DNA of 64,000 bases from Candidatus Omnitrophota bacterium (lineage in GTDB: Bacteria; Hinthialibacterota; Hinthialibacteria; OLB16), in assembly GCA_020632575.1 (NCBI GenBank), contig JACKFH010000002.1:248001-312000 (forward strand), in the 5' to 3' direction. This document shows, in pieces, positions 28,205 through 37,719 of the stretch. The stretch's first letter is position 1. The number at the start of each line of letters is the position of its first letter. The position numbers were made by a program, and so were the translations under genes. The notes under the pieces are model-generated. The model worked only from the letters and a program-made list of their open reading frames with translations, was not told the origin of the DNA and searched no databases.

Positions 28205-30919
28205 ATGAGATTCTTGGTCGCAATTTTCACACTGGTATTCGTCTCAACCAATTCCCTTGCCACCGAAAGCCGACACTGCCCGTCGACCCCAATACCCCCT
28301 CAAACAGGAACGACGAATCTATACAGAAGAGCGTTTAAAAGTTGCTGAAGGTAACATCGCTAAATTCCAGACCGCCAAAGCCATCGCGGATAAAGAGATT
28401 TCCCGCGCTTCCGATTGGCTGGGCTGGGAGGATGAGGACCTCCTTAAACTGATTCAACCTCCGAACATTCCCCGCGCTTTCAATGTCGGGACCGACGGGT
28501 GCCCAAAATGCGGAAAAGAAATCTATGAAGTGGGTGGGACTTACCCCTGGAAACTCGACATCAAAAACCCCCTTAAAGTCGAATGCCCGATCTGTGGCGG
28601 CGTCTTTCCCGATGAGGACCATCCCGATCCCGGGCGGGGTTGGGTCGGCCCGAATGACCACAAATATTGGTTCATCGCTTACGCCAACCACTGGAATTTT
28701 CAAAACACCGTCCTCCCCGCTGTCCGGTATTTGGCCCGCGCCTATCTCCTGACCGGCGATCCAAAATACGCTCACAAATCGGCGGTCCTTCTCTACCGAG
28801 CGGCTGAGGTTTATCCGGGAATGGATTATCACTCCCAATCGCGTTACGGCGAACTTCAGGAAAAGAATGGTTCCCGCTACGAAGGGAAATTTCTCAATCA
28901 TATTTGGGAGACGACCGTCCTCCACATGCTCGCCGAATCCTATGACTCGGTTTGGGACACGATCGATGAGGACGAAAACCTTCAAGAACTCGTTGGGAAA
29001 TCCGGCGAGGAAATCCGAGGTTTCATCGAAGCGAACCTCCTCGAGGAAGGAATCGAATCGGTTTTCGCCAAGAAGATCAGCGGCAACTATGGCATGCACC
29101 AACGCGCCCTCATCTTCGCCGCCCTCGCCCGAGACCAGGGGCCTGTCGAGGAATGGCTCGATTCCGTGGTGAGGGCATCCATCCCGACATCCGACACACC
29201 GGTCTCGAATACGCCCTGTACAACTTGGTCTATCAGGACGGCATCCCCTACGAGACTTCACCCGGTTACAACTTTTCATGGATCCGGAACATCACCGAAA
29301 TCGCCGAGACCCTGAAATGGGCCGGCCGAAACATGTACCAACACCCCAAAATGAAAACTCTCTATGAAGGGGTTCTCGATGTGGTCCAATGCGGACAGCA
29401 CACCCCCTCATTGGGAGACAGCGGCAGCGTTTGGGGCGGGTTGGTGGGACAAGACGCCTACACGTTCCAGGCCGCTTATCGCGCCTATGGCGATGAGCGC
29501 TACCGACGGTTCCTCCAGAAATTCGGCGCCACGGGGGAATCCGGCTTCAACACCTTTGAAACTCTCTTCTATCCGATGATTGAACCGACAACTGAAAGTC
29601 TCCAACCCCAAGAGCCGCGCCTTCTCGATGGTTACGGCATGGCCATCCTGAACAATGCCTCGGACACCGTGTCGATGTCCCTCTATTACGGGTACAAAGG
29701 CGGCCACGGTCATTTCGATCGGCTCCACTTCGACCTCTTCGCCAATGGTTGGCCGATGACTCCCGACCTCGGATACCCTGATTTCATGAACGCCTATGTC
29801 CCGGGAATCTACAGTTGGTCCAAGAACACCATCTCCCACAACACGGTGACTGTCGACGCGGGCCGCCAAGTGAACAACGAAAAGGGGGCCATCAATTACT
29901 TCTCGAACTCGGATCGAGTCCGATGGGTGGAAGTCGAGGCTCCGGAAACCTATCCGCAGTGCGCCACCTACCGACGCCTCATGATGATGGTCGACGTCGA
30001 CGAGGAACACTCCTACTTCGTCGACTTCTTCACAGTCGAGGGCGGCGACCAGCACGACTACAGCCTCCACGGTCCTCCCGGTGAGTGTGAATCGATCGGT
30101 GGAGAATGGACCAAACCCGGGAGTGGAACGCTGGCAGGCGCGACCGTCGAAGTGGGCGCACTCTACGACGATCCCGCGCGCAGCGTTGAGGGTTTCGACG
30201 GCACTTATTACGGCTACATGGGCAGCGGCTTCCAACATTTCATCCATCCTCAGCGGCTTCTTTCCGGCGAATGGATCGCTGAATACCACCATGCTAAAGA
30301 CCGTGATGCCCGACTGCGGATTCGCATCCTCCCCACTCAAGATCAAGAGATCATCCTAGCCGACGCCCAGGTCTCCCCGGTCAAGCACAAGGATCTTGTG
30401 AAATATGTGATCGCGAGAAGAAAAGGGGAGGACTTGAACAGCCTATTCGTTAGTGTGCTTGAGCCTTATTCGGAGGAACCCTTTATCCAATCGGTGACAT
30501 CCGAGAGAATCGGCAAATCGATCGTTCTCAATATCGACCTGGTCGATGGAATCACCGATACCATCATCTATGAAGGATCCGAAACTGGTTCGCGGCTTGT
30601 GCGAACCGATCGCACCAATGGATCTCGAATGGAGTGGGTCCCTGAGATGGCGAAGAGGGACAAGTCAGACGAGGTGGTTCGTATCGGCAAACCACACATC
30701 ACCTCGGCATCCGGGGCCCGTGTCACCACCGACGCTCAATTCGAGTTCGGCCCGACCTATGCGGGATGTTTTCTGACCGACAAGGATTTCACCGAGTACT
30801 ACAAGATCGAAACCGCCGGCAGAGATTTCATCGACTTGATCGACCCACTGCCGGAGGGACACCCGTTTCGGGTTGGCGAGGATGCTTGGGTTGTGGGAAG
30901 ACGACAGCACCGGCAATGA
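28205..30919 (+). CDS. Heparinase II/III-like polysaccharide lyase, two frameshifts
   Basis: About 905 residues. AAGGAG precedes ATG 28205 and the signal peptide MRFLVAIFTLVFVSTNSLA, so the enzyme is exported. An alpha-helical toroid follows (residues about 60-400, with YLARAYLLTGDPKYAHKSA and LDSVVGEGIHPDIRHTGLEY after repair), then the beta-sandwich with GGHGHFDRLHFDLFANG and SHNTVTVDAGRQ, the conserved heparinase II/III motif and its Ser-His-Asn-Thr strand. Two cysteine pairs (CPKC, CPIC) near residue 100 suggest a small zinc site. Breaks: one base between 28260 and 28275 after the signal peptide, and a missing G near 29168. Members cleave uronic-acid-containing polysaccharides such as alginate or glycosaminoglycans; the substrate here is unknown. 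Confidence 0.82.
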
Positions 30920-30924
30920 TGGGG

Positions 30925-31260
30925 TTAGGATGCTTGTACGGCCTTATCCAAGACTTCTGAGGCCCATTGGTTAAGGCTCTTTCCATGGATATGGGCGGCG
31001 ATTGCCAAAGCCGCATGAATGTCAGGTGAGACATCCAATATGAGTCTTCCGGAATAAGGGGTTTCCGCGGGTCTTCCAGTTCTCTCACTGATTTCCAAGT
31101 AGTTGTCCACTGACTCATGGAAAGCCTTCTCCAATTCATCGACGGTAGATCCATGGAAGCCAACAATGTCTTTGATTCCAGCAAGGTGCCCCACGAAGAT
31201 TCGATCCTCGTCATCGAACTCGATTCGAGCGAGATAGCCCTTATACTTCATCATATTCAT
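30925..31260 (-). CDS. hicB: HicB-type antitoxin
   Basis: 111-residue antitoxin. The N-terminal part is the degenerate RNase-H-like HicB fold (YLARIEFDDEDRIFVGHLAG, then VGFHGSTVDELEKAFHESVD). The C-terminal part is a ribbon-helix-helix DNA-binding segment (SGRLILDVSPDIHAALAIAA, then GKSLNQWASEVLDKAV). This C-terminal layout is standard for HicB proteins that repress their own operon. The gene overlaps hicA by four bases and follows it, the toxin-first order typical of hicAB. It ends six bases from the convergent lyase gene. Confidence 0.88.
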   Translation of the reverse strand: MNMMKYKGYLARIEFDDEDRIFVGHLAGIKDIVGFHGSTVDELEKAFHESVDNYLEISERTGRPAETPYSGRLILDVSPDIHAALAIAAHIHGKSLNQWASEVLDKAVQAS

Positions 31261-31511
31261 GGAATGACTCCCGCGCGCTCCAGAAATCTCCGAGCGTCTT
31301 TGACCCGATATCGGAGCGCCTCTTTATCGGGGTGTGGTCGGTGAAAGTCGGCTCGGACATCGTTTAGTACGAAACTGACCGATGAACCCGATCCTTCTGT
31401 TCGTTCGGCGCCAAGCGCAAGGAATAATGATTCGATCTTCCGCCACTCTATGTTGCCGTTAACCGGATCCGCGAATACCGCATCGAGCGTCTTTCTTTGT
31501 TTCTTGTTCAC
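31257..31511 (-). CDS. hicA: HicA-type toxin
   Basis: Small mRNA-interferase-type toxin of the double-stranded-RNA-binding fold, 84 residues from GTG 31511. The pattern NIEWRKIESLFLALGAERTE, then GSGSSVSFVLNDVRADFHRP, with the C-terminal YRVKDARRFLERAGVIP matches the HicA subgroup in which the usual G-S-H is not kept and FHRPHP supplies histidines. An earlier TTG at 31517 would add two residues. The promoter at 31520-31549 puts its -10 eight bases before the GTG, so the message should lack a leader. Together with hicB it forms a complete toxin-antitoxin module. Confidence 0.85.
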   Translation of the reverse strand: MNKKQRKTLDAVFADPVNGNIEWRKIESLFLALGAERTEGSGSSVSFVLNDVRADFHRPHPDKEALRYRVKDARRFLERAGVIP

Positions 31512-31519
31512 GCTCAATT

Positions 31520-31575
31520 ATGATACCGCTTTCCCAAGGGAAGAGGCAACTCCCATTCGATATCCCATTCGATAT
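31520..31575 (-). promoter_or_regulatory. hicAB promoter with dyad and 12-base direct repeat
   Basis: Read on the minus strand, TTGCCT (31549-31544) and TATCAT (31525-31520) are separated by 18 bases. A dyad TTCCC/GGGAA (31531-31542) lies in the spacer, where a repressor would block polymerase. Just upstream, CCCATTCGATAT is repeated exactly in tandem (31552-31563, 31564-31575). The -10 is eight bases from the GTG of hicA. Confidence 0.5.
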
Positions 31576-31665
31576 CTTGAACGCGTCGTTTCCACCCTAC
31601 AAACCCCCACCCCTCCCGCCGATAATGGATAGGAATGCCTGTCTCAATCGGGGAGGAGATCACGG

Positions 31666-33562
31666 ATGAACACCTTTCAAATCGGCGACCGAATTATCGG
31701 TTTCAGGCCAGCCTGCTTACATTATTGCCGAGATCGGACTTAACCATAATGGGCAACTTCATCTTGCCAAAGCCATGGTCGACATCGCCAAACAGGCGGG
31801 CGCCGACGCGGTCAAATTCCAGAAGCGGAGCTTAAAGGATCTCTATCAGAAGAAGATCCTGGACGACCCTAAGCAGGGGGAGAAGGGCGTTCAATACATC
31901 CTCCCCTTCATTCGCGAGTTCGAACTCTCCGACTCGGACTTCTGTGACATTTCCGATTACTGTCGGAGCCAGGAAATCACTTTCATGTGCACCCCCTGGG
32001 ATCGCCCCAGTTCCGACTTCCTCTCCGCCATCGGCGTCCCCGCGTTCAAGGTGGCAAGCGCCGACCTGACCAACTTCGATCTCCTCGAGTACCTCATTCA
32101 AAAGGGAAGGCCCATCTTGCTATCCACCGGAATGAGCACCGAGAGCGAGATCGAATCGACATACAACTTCATGAAGGAATCCGGCGTCCCCTTCGCTCTC
32201 CTTCATTGCAACAGCACTTACCCCGCCCCCTTCAGGAACATCAACCTTCGATACCTCCAAACGCTTCAGGAAAAATACGATGTCCCCATCGGATACAGCG
32301 GGCATGAGAAAGGGATCTCAGTCTCGGTGGTTGCGGCCTCAATGGGCGCCAGCATCATCGAACGCCACCTCACCATGGACCGGACCCTCCGTGGTCCGGA
32401 TCATGCCTCCTCGCTTGAGCCCCAGGGCTTCAGTCGGATGGTCCGCGACATCCGTAATGTTGAGGAGGCGATGGGACAACCGAAGAAATGGATGACCCGT
32501 GGTGAGATGATGAATCGCACTGTCCTCGGAAAATCGCTGGTTGCGACCCAGGACATTCCCAAGGGAACCTCGCTCACACGCACCATGATGACAGCCAAGT
32601 CACCAGGTAAGGGCATCTCCCCTCAACGCATTCCCGATCTCGTCGGGAAATTGACGGTGCGCGATATCAAAGCCGACGAGGAATTCAACGAGCGCGATCT
32701 CGGCGCTGCGGAGACTCAGCGTCAGAAGAGTTTACCGGAAGGTTTCAAGTGGGGAGTGATTGTCCGCTTCGGCGACATGGACACCATCGTTCACCCCGAC
32801 CTCGCTTCGGTCGAGTTCCATCTCTCCGATCGCGATCTCCAGGGAGGTCTTCCGGAAAACTTTGGAACCTATCCTCAAGAGGTGGTCCTCCACATGCCGG
32901 AGTATTGGGGCAACATCCTTCTCGATGGCTGCACCACTCACCCCGAAACGCTTTCCACCACCCGCGAGGTCTGGTGCAAACTGGCGGACTTAGGACGCGA
33001 GATCAAACCCCACTTCGAGGGGAACAAAGACAAACCGGTCAAACTGGTAATTCACGGCGGAGGCTGGAGCCAGGTGATGCCGCTGGATTTCGATAAACGG
33101 TGGACCCTCTATGAAAGGCTCGTTGACTCCCTCGGGCAGATCGATCAAACCGATGTCGAGGTGCTGGTCGAGAACATGCCGCCGCTCCCCTGGTTTTTCT
33201 CCGAGGAGTGGTTCAGTAATCTATTTATGGATGCCGATCTCATTGAGCGTTTCGTCGAGGATACCGGCTACGGGACCGTGTTCGACACCTCGCACGCGGC
33301 TCTTTATTGCAACTACGCGGGCATCGACCAGACCGAATACATGGAACGGTTGATCCCACTGTCCGCTATCTCCATGTTTCCGATGGTTTAGGCGTCGATG
33401 GCGAGGGCTCCAGATCGGCGAAGGAACCATCGACTTCAAACCCCTCGCCAAACACGTGAAAGGAAAAGACCTCATCGCCGCCACCGAAATCTGGCAAGGT
33501 CACAAATACGGTGGCGAGGGTTTTACACGGCGATCGAACGACTTGCGCAGATCTGGAAGTGA
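31666..33562 (+). CDS. NeuB-type sialic acid synthase fused to a sugar-isomerase-like TIM barrel, four frameshifts
   Basis: About 632 residues. GGGAGGAG precedes ATG 31666. Residues about 1-260 form the NeuB aldolase barrel (IIAEIGLNHNGQLHLAKAM, GADAVKFQKRS, FKVASADLTNFDLLEYL, ILLSTGMST, LLHCNSTYPAP, GYSGHEKG, IIERHLTMDR); members condense phosphoenolpyruvate with an N-acetyl sugar. Residues about 270-335 are the SAF (antifreeze-like) domain (SLVATQDIPKGTSL). From about 345 to the end comes a second barrel resembling AP-endonuclease-2/sugar phosphate isomerases (VEVLVENMPPLPW, TVFDTSHAAL, VRYLHVSDGLGVDGE, GEGTIDFKPL). Breaks: extra T at 31701-31703, missing C at 33355-33357, missing C near 33408, missing T at 33521-33524. 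No neuA or neuC is nearby. Confidence 0.8.
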
Positions 33563-33568
33563 ATATTT

Positions 33569-33610
33569 CCCCCTCTCCGCAAAGCGGGAAGGGGCTTAGG
33601 GGGAGGGGTT
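33569..33610. repeat. G/C-rich inverted repeat after the NeuB fusion
   Basis: CCCCCTCTCCGC (33569-33580) pairs imperfectly with GCGGGAAGGGG (33584-33594), and a second G-rich block at 33597-33607 can compete for the same left arm. It is probably a dispersed hairpin, and possibly a terminator for the fusion gene, although no T-run follows. Confidence 0.4.
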
Positions 33611-33707
33611 ACCTCGGCGCTCGCCACTGTGCCTACCCGAGTGCTCGCGAGGACTAATAGTCCGTGCAAAAGATTTTTTGAGGAATTCCTCTCCTCCATG
33701 ACAAACT

Positions 33708-34931
33708 TTACTGCAACGAATAATCCCCTTTGCTCACCACCCCGTTCGTCGGATTGTACTGGATCCGATTCCCATCATCCTCAAGGTCCGGCCCCACGGA
33801 ATAAAACAGTTCCGAGGAGGAGTCCCACAGGAAGGCGGTCTCTGAAAATGGGTCATTGGGCGTATCTGGAAGAAGATCCGGAACAAGAACGCGGAGTTCC
33901 GTCACCGGTTGCTTCCCCTCCAATTCAAGAATTCGTTTAGCGACTTCGACCTTTGCGAGTCGTAGTGAGGCCTCCGCCGTCTTGATCCTCGGATTCAGAT
34001 CGCTGAAATCTATCCAGGATTGTTTATAGATGTATTCAATCGGCAATAGCCATAGACCGATTCGGTCCGAAATGGAATGAAAACTTGTGTCACTCGATTC
34101 TTCGTGCAAAACAAGATCTGCCTGTTGCTTCAAATAGTAGGAATTGGTGTGACCAGGACTCAGATCGACGGGGCAACCAACCCGATCGGCGTTCCTCAGG
34201 CGCGTTATCACCTCAAAAGAGAAGGGCGAATTAATAAATAAATCAGGGTATTCGAATTCGAGATCTTCGATTTCCGCGAGCGTCGTTCTTAACACCTTAG
34301 AATTGTCGCAGCGTTCCGCAAAATCCTGGATTGTTTCCCCCAACATGATCTCGATGCTTACCCCTACTAGATGACTGAGGGTCTGACTCGCCGGATTTCG
34401 GTTCCTCAATTCCTCAAGGAATAAGGTTTGTTGAAAAGCTTCCTCCCATTCCCCTTCGCGGGCATGAATGATTCCCTCCAGAATGATTCGATATGCCGTC
34501 CACGTGATCAATTCGTAATCGACTTTTTGATTAATTGGTCTTTGTGTGTCTGCGTAATCGAGTAGTGCGAAAGCATCGAGTTCATAACCGGAAGCCGAAA
34601 CAAAGCGTGCTATGGCCTCCAACATTGGGCGGGCTTCATCCCTTAGTGCGAGGATTCGGTCCCGTTCCATCTCGGTGAGCTGGTCATCCAGTCTCAGGCT
34701 TCGGATCAGCGAATATCTGACAGCTCCCCGTTTTTCGTCATTAGCCTTCCAGGACTCAACAGTGGGACGGATTTCTTCGGCGATCTCTTTCAGATTTTGG
34801 GAGAACGGCTTGGGATTCGCCCAGTGCTCCGGGAATACGAGCGAAGAGTCGAGCCACTCTTGCATGTTCGCGTATTCCTCCGGCGACATGTCATTTTTGA
34901 CCTGACGTATCTTTGAGAACCTGACTTCCAA
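33708..34931 (-). CDS. Helical protein with GspG-like C-terminal module, unknown function
   Basis: 407-residue protein from TTG 34931. Most of it is alpha-helical and charged (EEIRPTVESWKANDEKRGAV, AYRIILEGIIHAREGEWEEA). The last 60 residues read DLLPDTPNDPFSETAFLWDS, then LFYSVGPDLEDDGNRIQYNP and TNGVVSKGD, the same Y-x-P-T-N-G-x-x-S-x-G-D ending seen in the four pseudopilins here. Immediately upstream of the TTG the same frame encodes PAIVILFLIILTIVYSC, a membrane or lipoprotein-like segment that begins after TAA and has no standard start codon. The annotated N-terminus is therefore probably too short, and the protein is likely membrane-anchored outside the cytoplasm. Its length and C-terminal module suggest a family related to pseudopilin assembly, but this is inference. 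Confidence 0.6.
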   Translation of the reverse strand: MEVRFSKIRQVKNDMSPEEYANMQEWLDSSLVFPEHWANPKPFSQNLKEIAEEIRPTVESWKANDEKRGAVRYSLIRSLRLDDQLTEMERDRILALRDEARPMLEAIARFVSASGYELDAFALLDYADTQRPINQKVDYELITWTAYRIILEGIIHAREGEWEEAFQQTLFLEELRNRNPASQTLSHLVGVSIEIMLGETIQDFAERCDNSKVLRTTLAEIEDLEFEYPDLFINSPFSFEVITRLRNADRVGCPVDLSPGHTNSYYLKQQADLVLHEESSDTSFHSISDRIGLWLLPIEYIYKQSWIDFSDLNPRIKTAEASLRLAKVEVAKRILELEGKQPVTELRVLVPDLLPDTPNDPFSETAFLWDSSSELFYSVGPDLEDDGNRIQYNPTNGVVSKGDYSLQ

Positions 34932-35049
34932 GCAAGAGTAAACGATTGTTAAAATTATTAGGAACAGAATGACGATAGCAGGGCAAGAACATCCACGAGG
35001 TTAGTATCCGCCGTGCCTCAGCCTTCTGCTGTTGGGGCATTTCCCCTTT

Positions 35050-36558
35050 CTACCCCCTCGACCGCCGCCTCCGTTTCCTCTTGCCGCTATTGCCGCCGTC
35101 CCCAGACTCACTCCCCTGATTCCCCTGTTGCTCAATCTTCTCCTCCGGCACAACTGGAGGGGCGTGCAGCGCCTTCTGGTAATACTCATCCATCACCATT
35201 GCGAGCAGGGACACCTCGTCCTCGCTTTCGCTCAGGGCTTTGGCCAATGGTTTAAGCCGTTCCAAACGTTCGCGCTCGATCCGGTTGAGTTTTCTCAGTT
35301 TGGCTTCGAGGAAACCCGTGAGTCTTTCAGAAGCGATCTTCTGAACATCTTCCTCGGTTGGGAGTTTCCGCTCCGCAAGATCGACATCAAAACGCTTAGC
35401 GATGGTTTTCAGCGCGGGCTTCTCGGTCGGTGCGGCGAGCGTGATCGCGATTCCGCTCGCGCCTGCCCGGCCGGTCCGGCCAGTGCGGTGAACATAGGAC
35501 TCCGGATCATCGGGAATCTCGAAGTTGAACACATGCGAAAGGTTGCTGATGTCGATCCCTCTCGCGGCCACATCGGTCGCCACCAAAAAACGGAGACCGT
35601 GACGGCGCAAGCGATCGAGCACCCGGTCCCGGGCTTTTTGGGTCAGGTCCGAGGTGATCGGGTCGGCGTCGTATCCGAACCGTTTCAGCACGGTCGAAAG
35701 GTATTCCACCTTCGCTTTTGTGTTGCAGAAAATGATCGCCGACTCGGGATTCTCCAGTTCGATGATTCTGATCAACGCCCGGTCTTTGTCCATCCCGGGA
35801 ACCTCGATGAAGACATGCTCGGTGTCGAACCCGGTTTGATCGTTGTGGCTGAGTGACAGAAATCCGGGATTCCTCAAAAATTGACCCGCCAACCGCCGGA
35901 CGCTCGATGGATAAGTGGCCGAGAACATGAAACTCGTCCGGTTCTTCGGGAGGTACGAGGCGATCTCTCGCATGTCCGGGTAGGAACCCATCGACATCAT
36001 CCGGTCGGCCTCGTCGAAAATCAGATAGTGGATCTTTCGCAGATCGAGCGAGCCGCGAATCAAGTGATCCAGAATCCGCCCCGCGGTTCCCACCACAATG
36101 TGCGCCCCTTCTTTAAAGGCGTTGAGTTGGTTCTTATATCCCACTCCGCCATACACGCTCACCGATCGCACACCCGTGTCCCGTCCCAGGTTTTCGACTT
36201 CATGAGTCACTTGTTGGGCGAGTTCTCGTGTCGGCACGAGGATCAACGCTTGGCAGTAGTTCTTTTCCGGGTCAAGTTTTTCCAACAGGGGCAGAACAAA
36301 GGCGCCGGTCTTTCCGCTTCCGGTTCGAGATTGAACCATCATGTCCCGCTCGGCGAGCAGATACGGAATCGCCAACGATTGGACCGGAGCCAGTTTCTCC
36401 CATCCCATCGCTTTAATTGAGTTTTGAAGGGCGCGCGGCAGATCCTCGACCTCGACTGGCGGAAGTGGATTTTCCGGATGAAGCACTTCGATGAGCGGTT
36501 TTGCCTCTTGGATTTCTTCGGTGGAACGTGTTTGTTCCGAATCGGTTTCGGTGGACAT
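35050..36558 (-). CDS. DEAD-box ATP-dependent RNA helicase (RhlE/CsdA type)
   Basis: 502-residue cytoplasmic RNA helicase that unwinds structured RNA in ribosome assembly or mRNA decay. All motifs are present: Q-motif region MGWEKLAPVQSLAIPYL, motif I SRTGSGKTGAF, Ia PTRELAQQV, Ib VVGTAGRILDHL, II IFDEADRM, III FSATYPSS, IV AIIFCNTK, V ATDVAARGIDI, VI HRTGRTGRAG. The C-terminal 110 residues are basic and end in GKRKRRRRSRG, an RNA-binding tail. ATG 36558 is preferred over the TTG two codons earlier because AGAAGG lies nine bases upstream of it. It is a single gene flanked by unrelated genes. Confidence 0.93.
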   Translation of the reverse strand: MSTETDSEQTRSTEEIQEAKPLIEVLHPENPLPPVEVEDLPRALQNSIKAMGWEKLAPVQSLAIPYLLAERDMMVQSRTGSGKTGAFVLPLLEKLDPEKNYCQALILVPTRELAQQVTHEVENLGRDTGVRSVSVYGGVGYKNQLNAFKEGAHIVVGTAGRILDHLIRGSLDLRKIHYLIFDEADRMMSMGSYPDMREIASYLPKNRTSFMFSATYPSSVRRLAGQFLRNPGFLSLSHNDQTGFDTEHVFIEVPGMDKDRALIRIIELENPESAIIFCNTKAKVEYLSTVLKRFGYDADPITSDLTQKARDRVLDRLRRHGLRFLVATDVAARGIDISNLSHVFNFEIPDDPESYVHRTGRTGRAGASGIAITLAAPTEKPALKTIAKRFDVDLAERKLPTEEDVQKIASERLTGFLEAKLRKLNRIERERLERLKPLAKALSESEDEVSLLAMVMDEYYQKALHAPPVVPEEKIEQQGNQGSESGDGGNSGKRKRRRRSRG

Positions 36559-36729
36559 CGACAATTACCTTCTTCTAATCACCATAGGATATTTGGTTGA
36601 TTGGTTTAAAATTTATTTAGGAATTTGACTCAAGGAAGGGAGCCATCCCCATGAACCCCTCCAACCGCAACTCTAAACGATTCAAGTCGGATTGCCCAGA
36701 TTGGTCGGGTTTCGGCCGAGGATCGCCAA

Positions 36730-36756
36730 AAAGGGCGGGGAGACTCGCCGCCCTTT
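36730..36756 (-). terminator. Terminator of the first tandem pseudopilin gene
   Basis: AAAGGGCGG (36730-36738) pairs with CCGCCCTTT (36748-36756) around a nine-base loop. Read on the minus strand it is followed by a run of five T, 32 bases after the pseudopilin stop. Confidence 0.7.
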
Positions 36757-36787
36757 CTGAAATCGGAATTCAAATGGTCGTCAGCCC

Positions 36788-37495
36788 TCAGTGGGTTTGA
36801 AGCGTTGGATACCCATCCCAATTTCTGGCGATGCTGGGGACGAATTCGACAATCCGCCACATGTCTCCGTTGCTTTTGGTTCCATTGGTCGGGCTGTAGG
36901 GCATTCTCGCCGCACGGCTTTGGCCGTTCAACTGAGGATCGTGATGCCAGTCTCCGGCGACCCGATCCGGTCCCGCCGAGCAATACATTCCATACGCGGT
37001 GGTCGATTTGAATTTCCCCCAATCGCCCTCCCTGGAGTCGTATCCCATCGGAATCGACCCATCCGAAAAGGGATCGGTCACCTCATCGGCGTCCAGATAT
37101 TGAATCGGCGTGGTGAGCGGGCAATGAATCCCTTGAGCGTAGAAATCCGCCTGCGACACCGCGAACTGTAGACCTCCACCTGTGGGATTGGTGAGCCCGA
37201 ATTTGTTTGCACAGATCCCGAAATTCCTCTTCATCCGAGTCTCGAAAAACAACTGGTTCGGCCCATTGTAATCGGTGTAGATGAACCCGTAATCCGCGAG
37301 ATGAGTCCTCGCGGCTGTTTCGATGGTGCGCATGTGGGCCGCCGCTTTGGTGATTCGCGCCCGATTCTGGGCCTCGAGAAAGTTCGGCAAGGCGATCGCG
37401 ATCAGGATCAAGATGATGGCGATCACAATGAGCAACTCGATTAATGTGAATCCACGGCCCTTACGAAGCGGGGCCGTTCTAAACGACTGAAGCAC
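36788..37495 (-). CDS. GspG-like pseudopilin, tandem copy 1
   Basis: About 235 residues from GTG 37495, which has AGGAGGA at eight bases spacing; the longer frame upstream lacks support. The leader VLQSFRTAPLRKGRG is followed by FTLIELLIVIAIILILIAIA with the mature Glu-5. The helix continues LPNFLEAQNRARITKAAAHM. The globular domain carries a wandering loop (QFAVSQADFYAQGIHCPLTT) and the C-terminal SAGPDRVAGDWHH... YSPTNGTKSNGDMWRIVEF module. It is the most distal of three tandem minus-strand pseudopilin genes (36.8-39.6 kb), each with its own ribosome site and terminator, so they can be expressed independently. The assembly partners are not in the window. Confidence 0.85.
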   Translation of the reverse strand: MLQSFRTAPLRKGRGFTLIELLIVIAIILILIAIALPNFLEAQNRARITKAAAHMRTIETAARTHLADYGFIYTDYNGPNQLFFETRMKRNFGICANKFGLTNPTGGGLQFAVSQADFYAQGIHCPLTTPIQYLDADEVTDPFSDGSIPMGYDSREGDWGKFKSTTAYGMYCSAGPDRVAGDWHHDPQLNGQSRAARMPYSPTNGTKSNGDMWRIVEFVPSIARNWDGYPTLQTH

Positions 37496-37657
37496 TCTCT
37501 GAATCCTCCTGCTTTGGTGTTGGTTTGGGATGAGTGAAAGGGGTTGAGAACTCAATCCGCATCCCATTCATTCTATCAGGCCTCCCACTCGCCAGTTACC
37601 CCAACCCCAACGGTCACACCAGTGCAACAGCCCCCTGTTCCCCGGCCGGATTTCCCG

Positions 37658-37700
37658 CAAAAAAGGAGAGAACCGAAGAGAAACCACTCTCCGGCTCTCT
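37658..37700 (-). terminator. Terminator of the second tandem pseudopilin gene
   Basis: On the minus strand AGAGAGCCGGAGAG (37700-37687) pairs with CTCTTCGGTTCTCT (37680-37667) through 14 pairs including two G-U, and six T follow at 37663-37658. Confidence 0.75.
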
Positions 37701-37719
37701 TTGTTCGCCTTATTCCAGT

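Noticed and set aside
29408..30346. 312-residue minus-strand open frame opposite the heparinase-like gene
   Set aside because: Antisense of the conserved GHGHFD and SHNTVTV segments, which are clearly coding on the plus strand.
14499..33562. Programmed frameshifting in the split genes
   Set aside because: The breaks lie in different genes and contexts, mostly plain homopolymers, with no shared slippery heptamer plus downstream structure, and both +1 and -1 repairs are needed.
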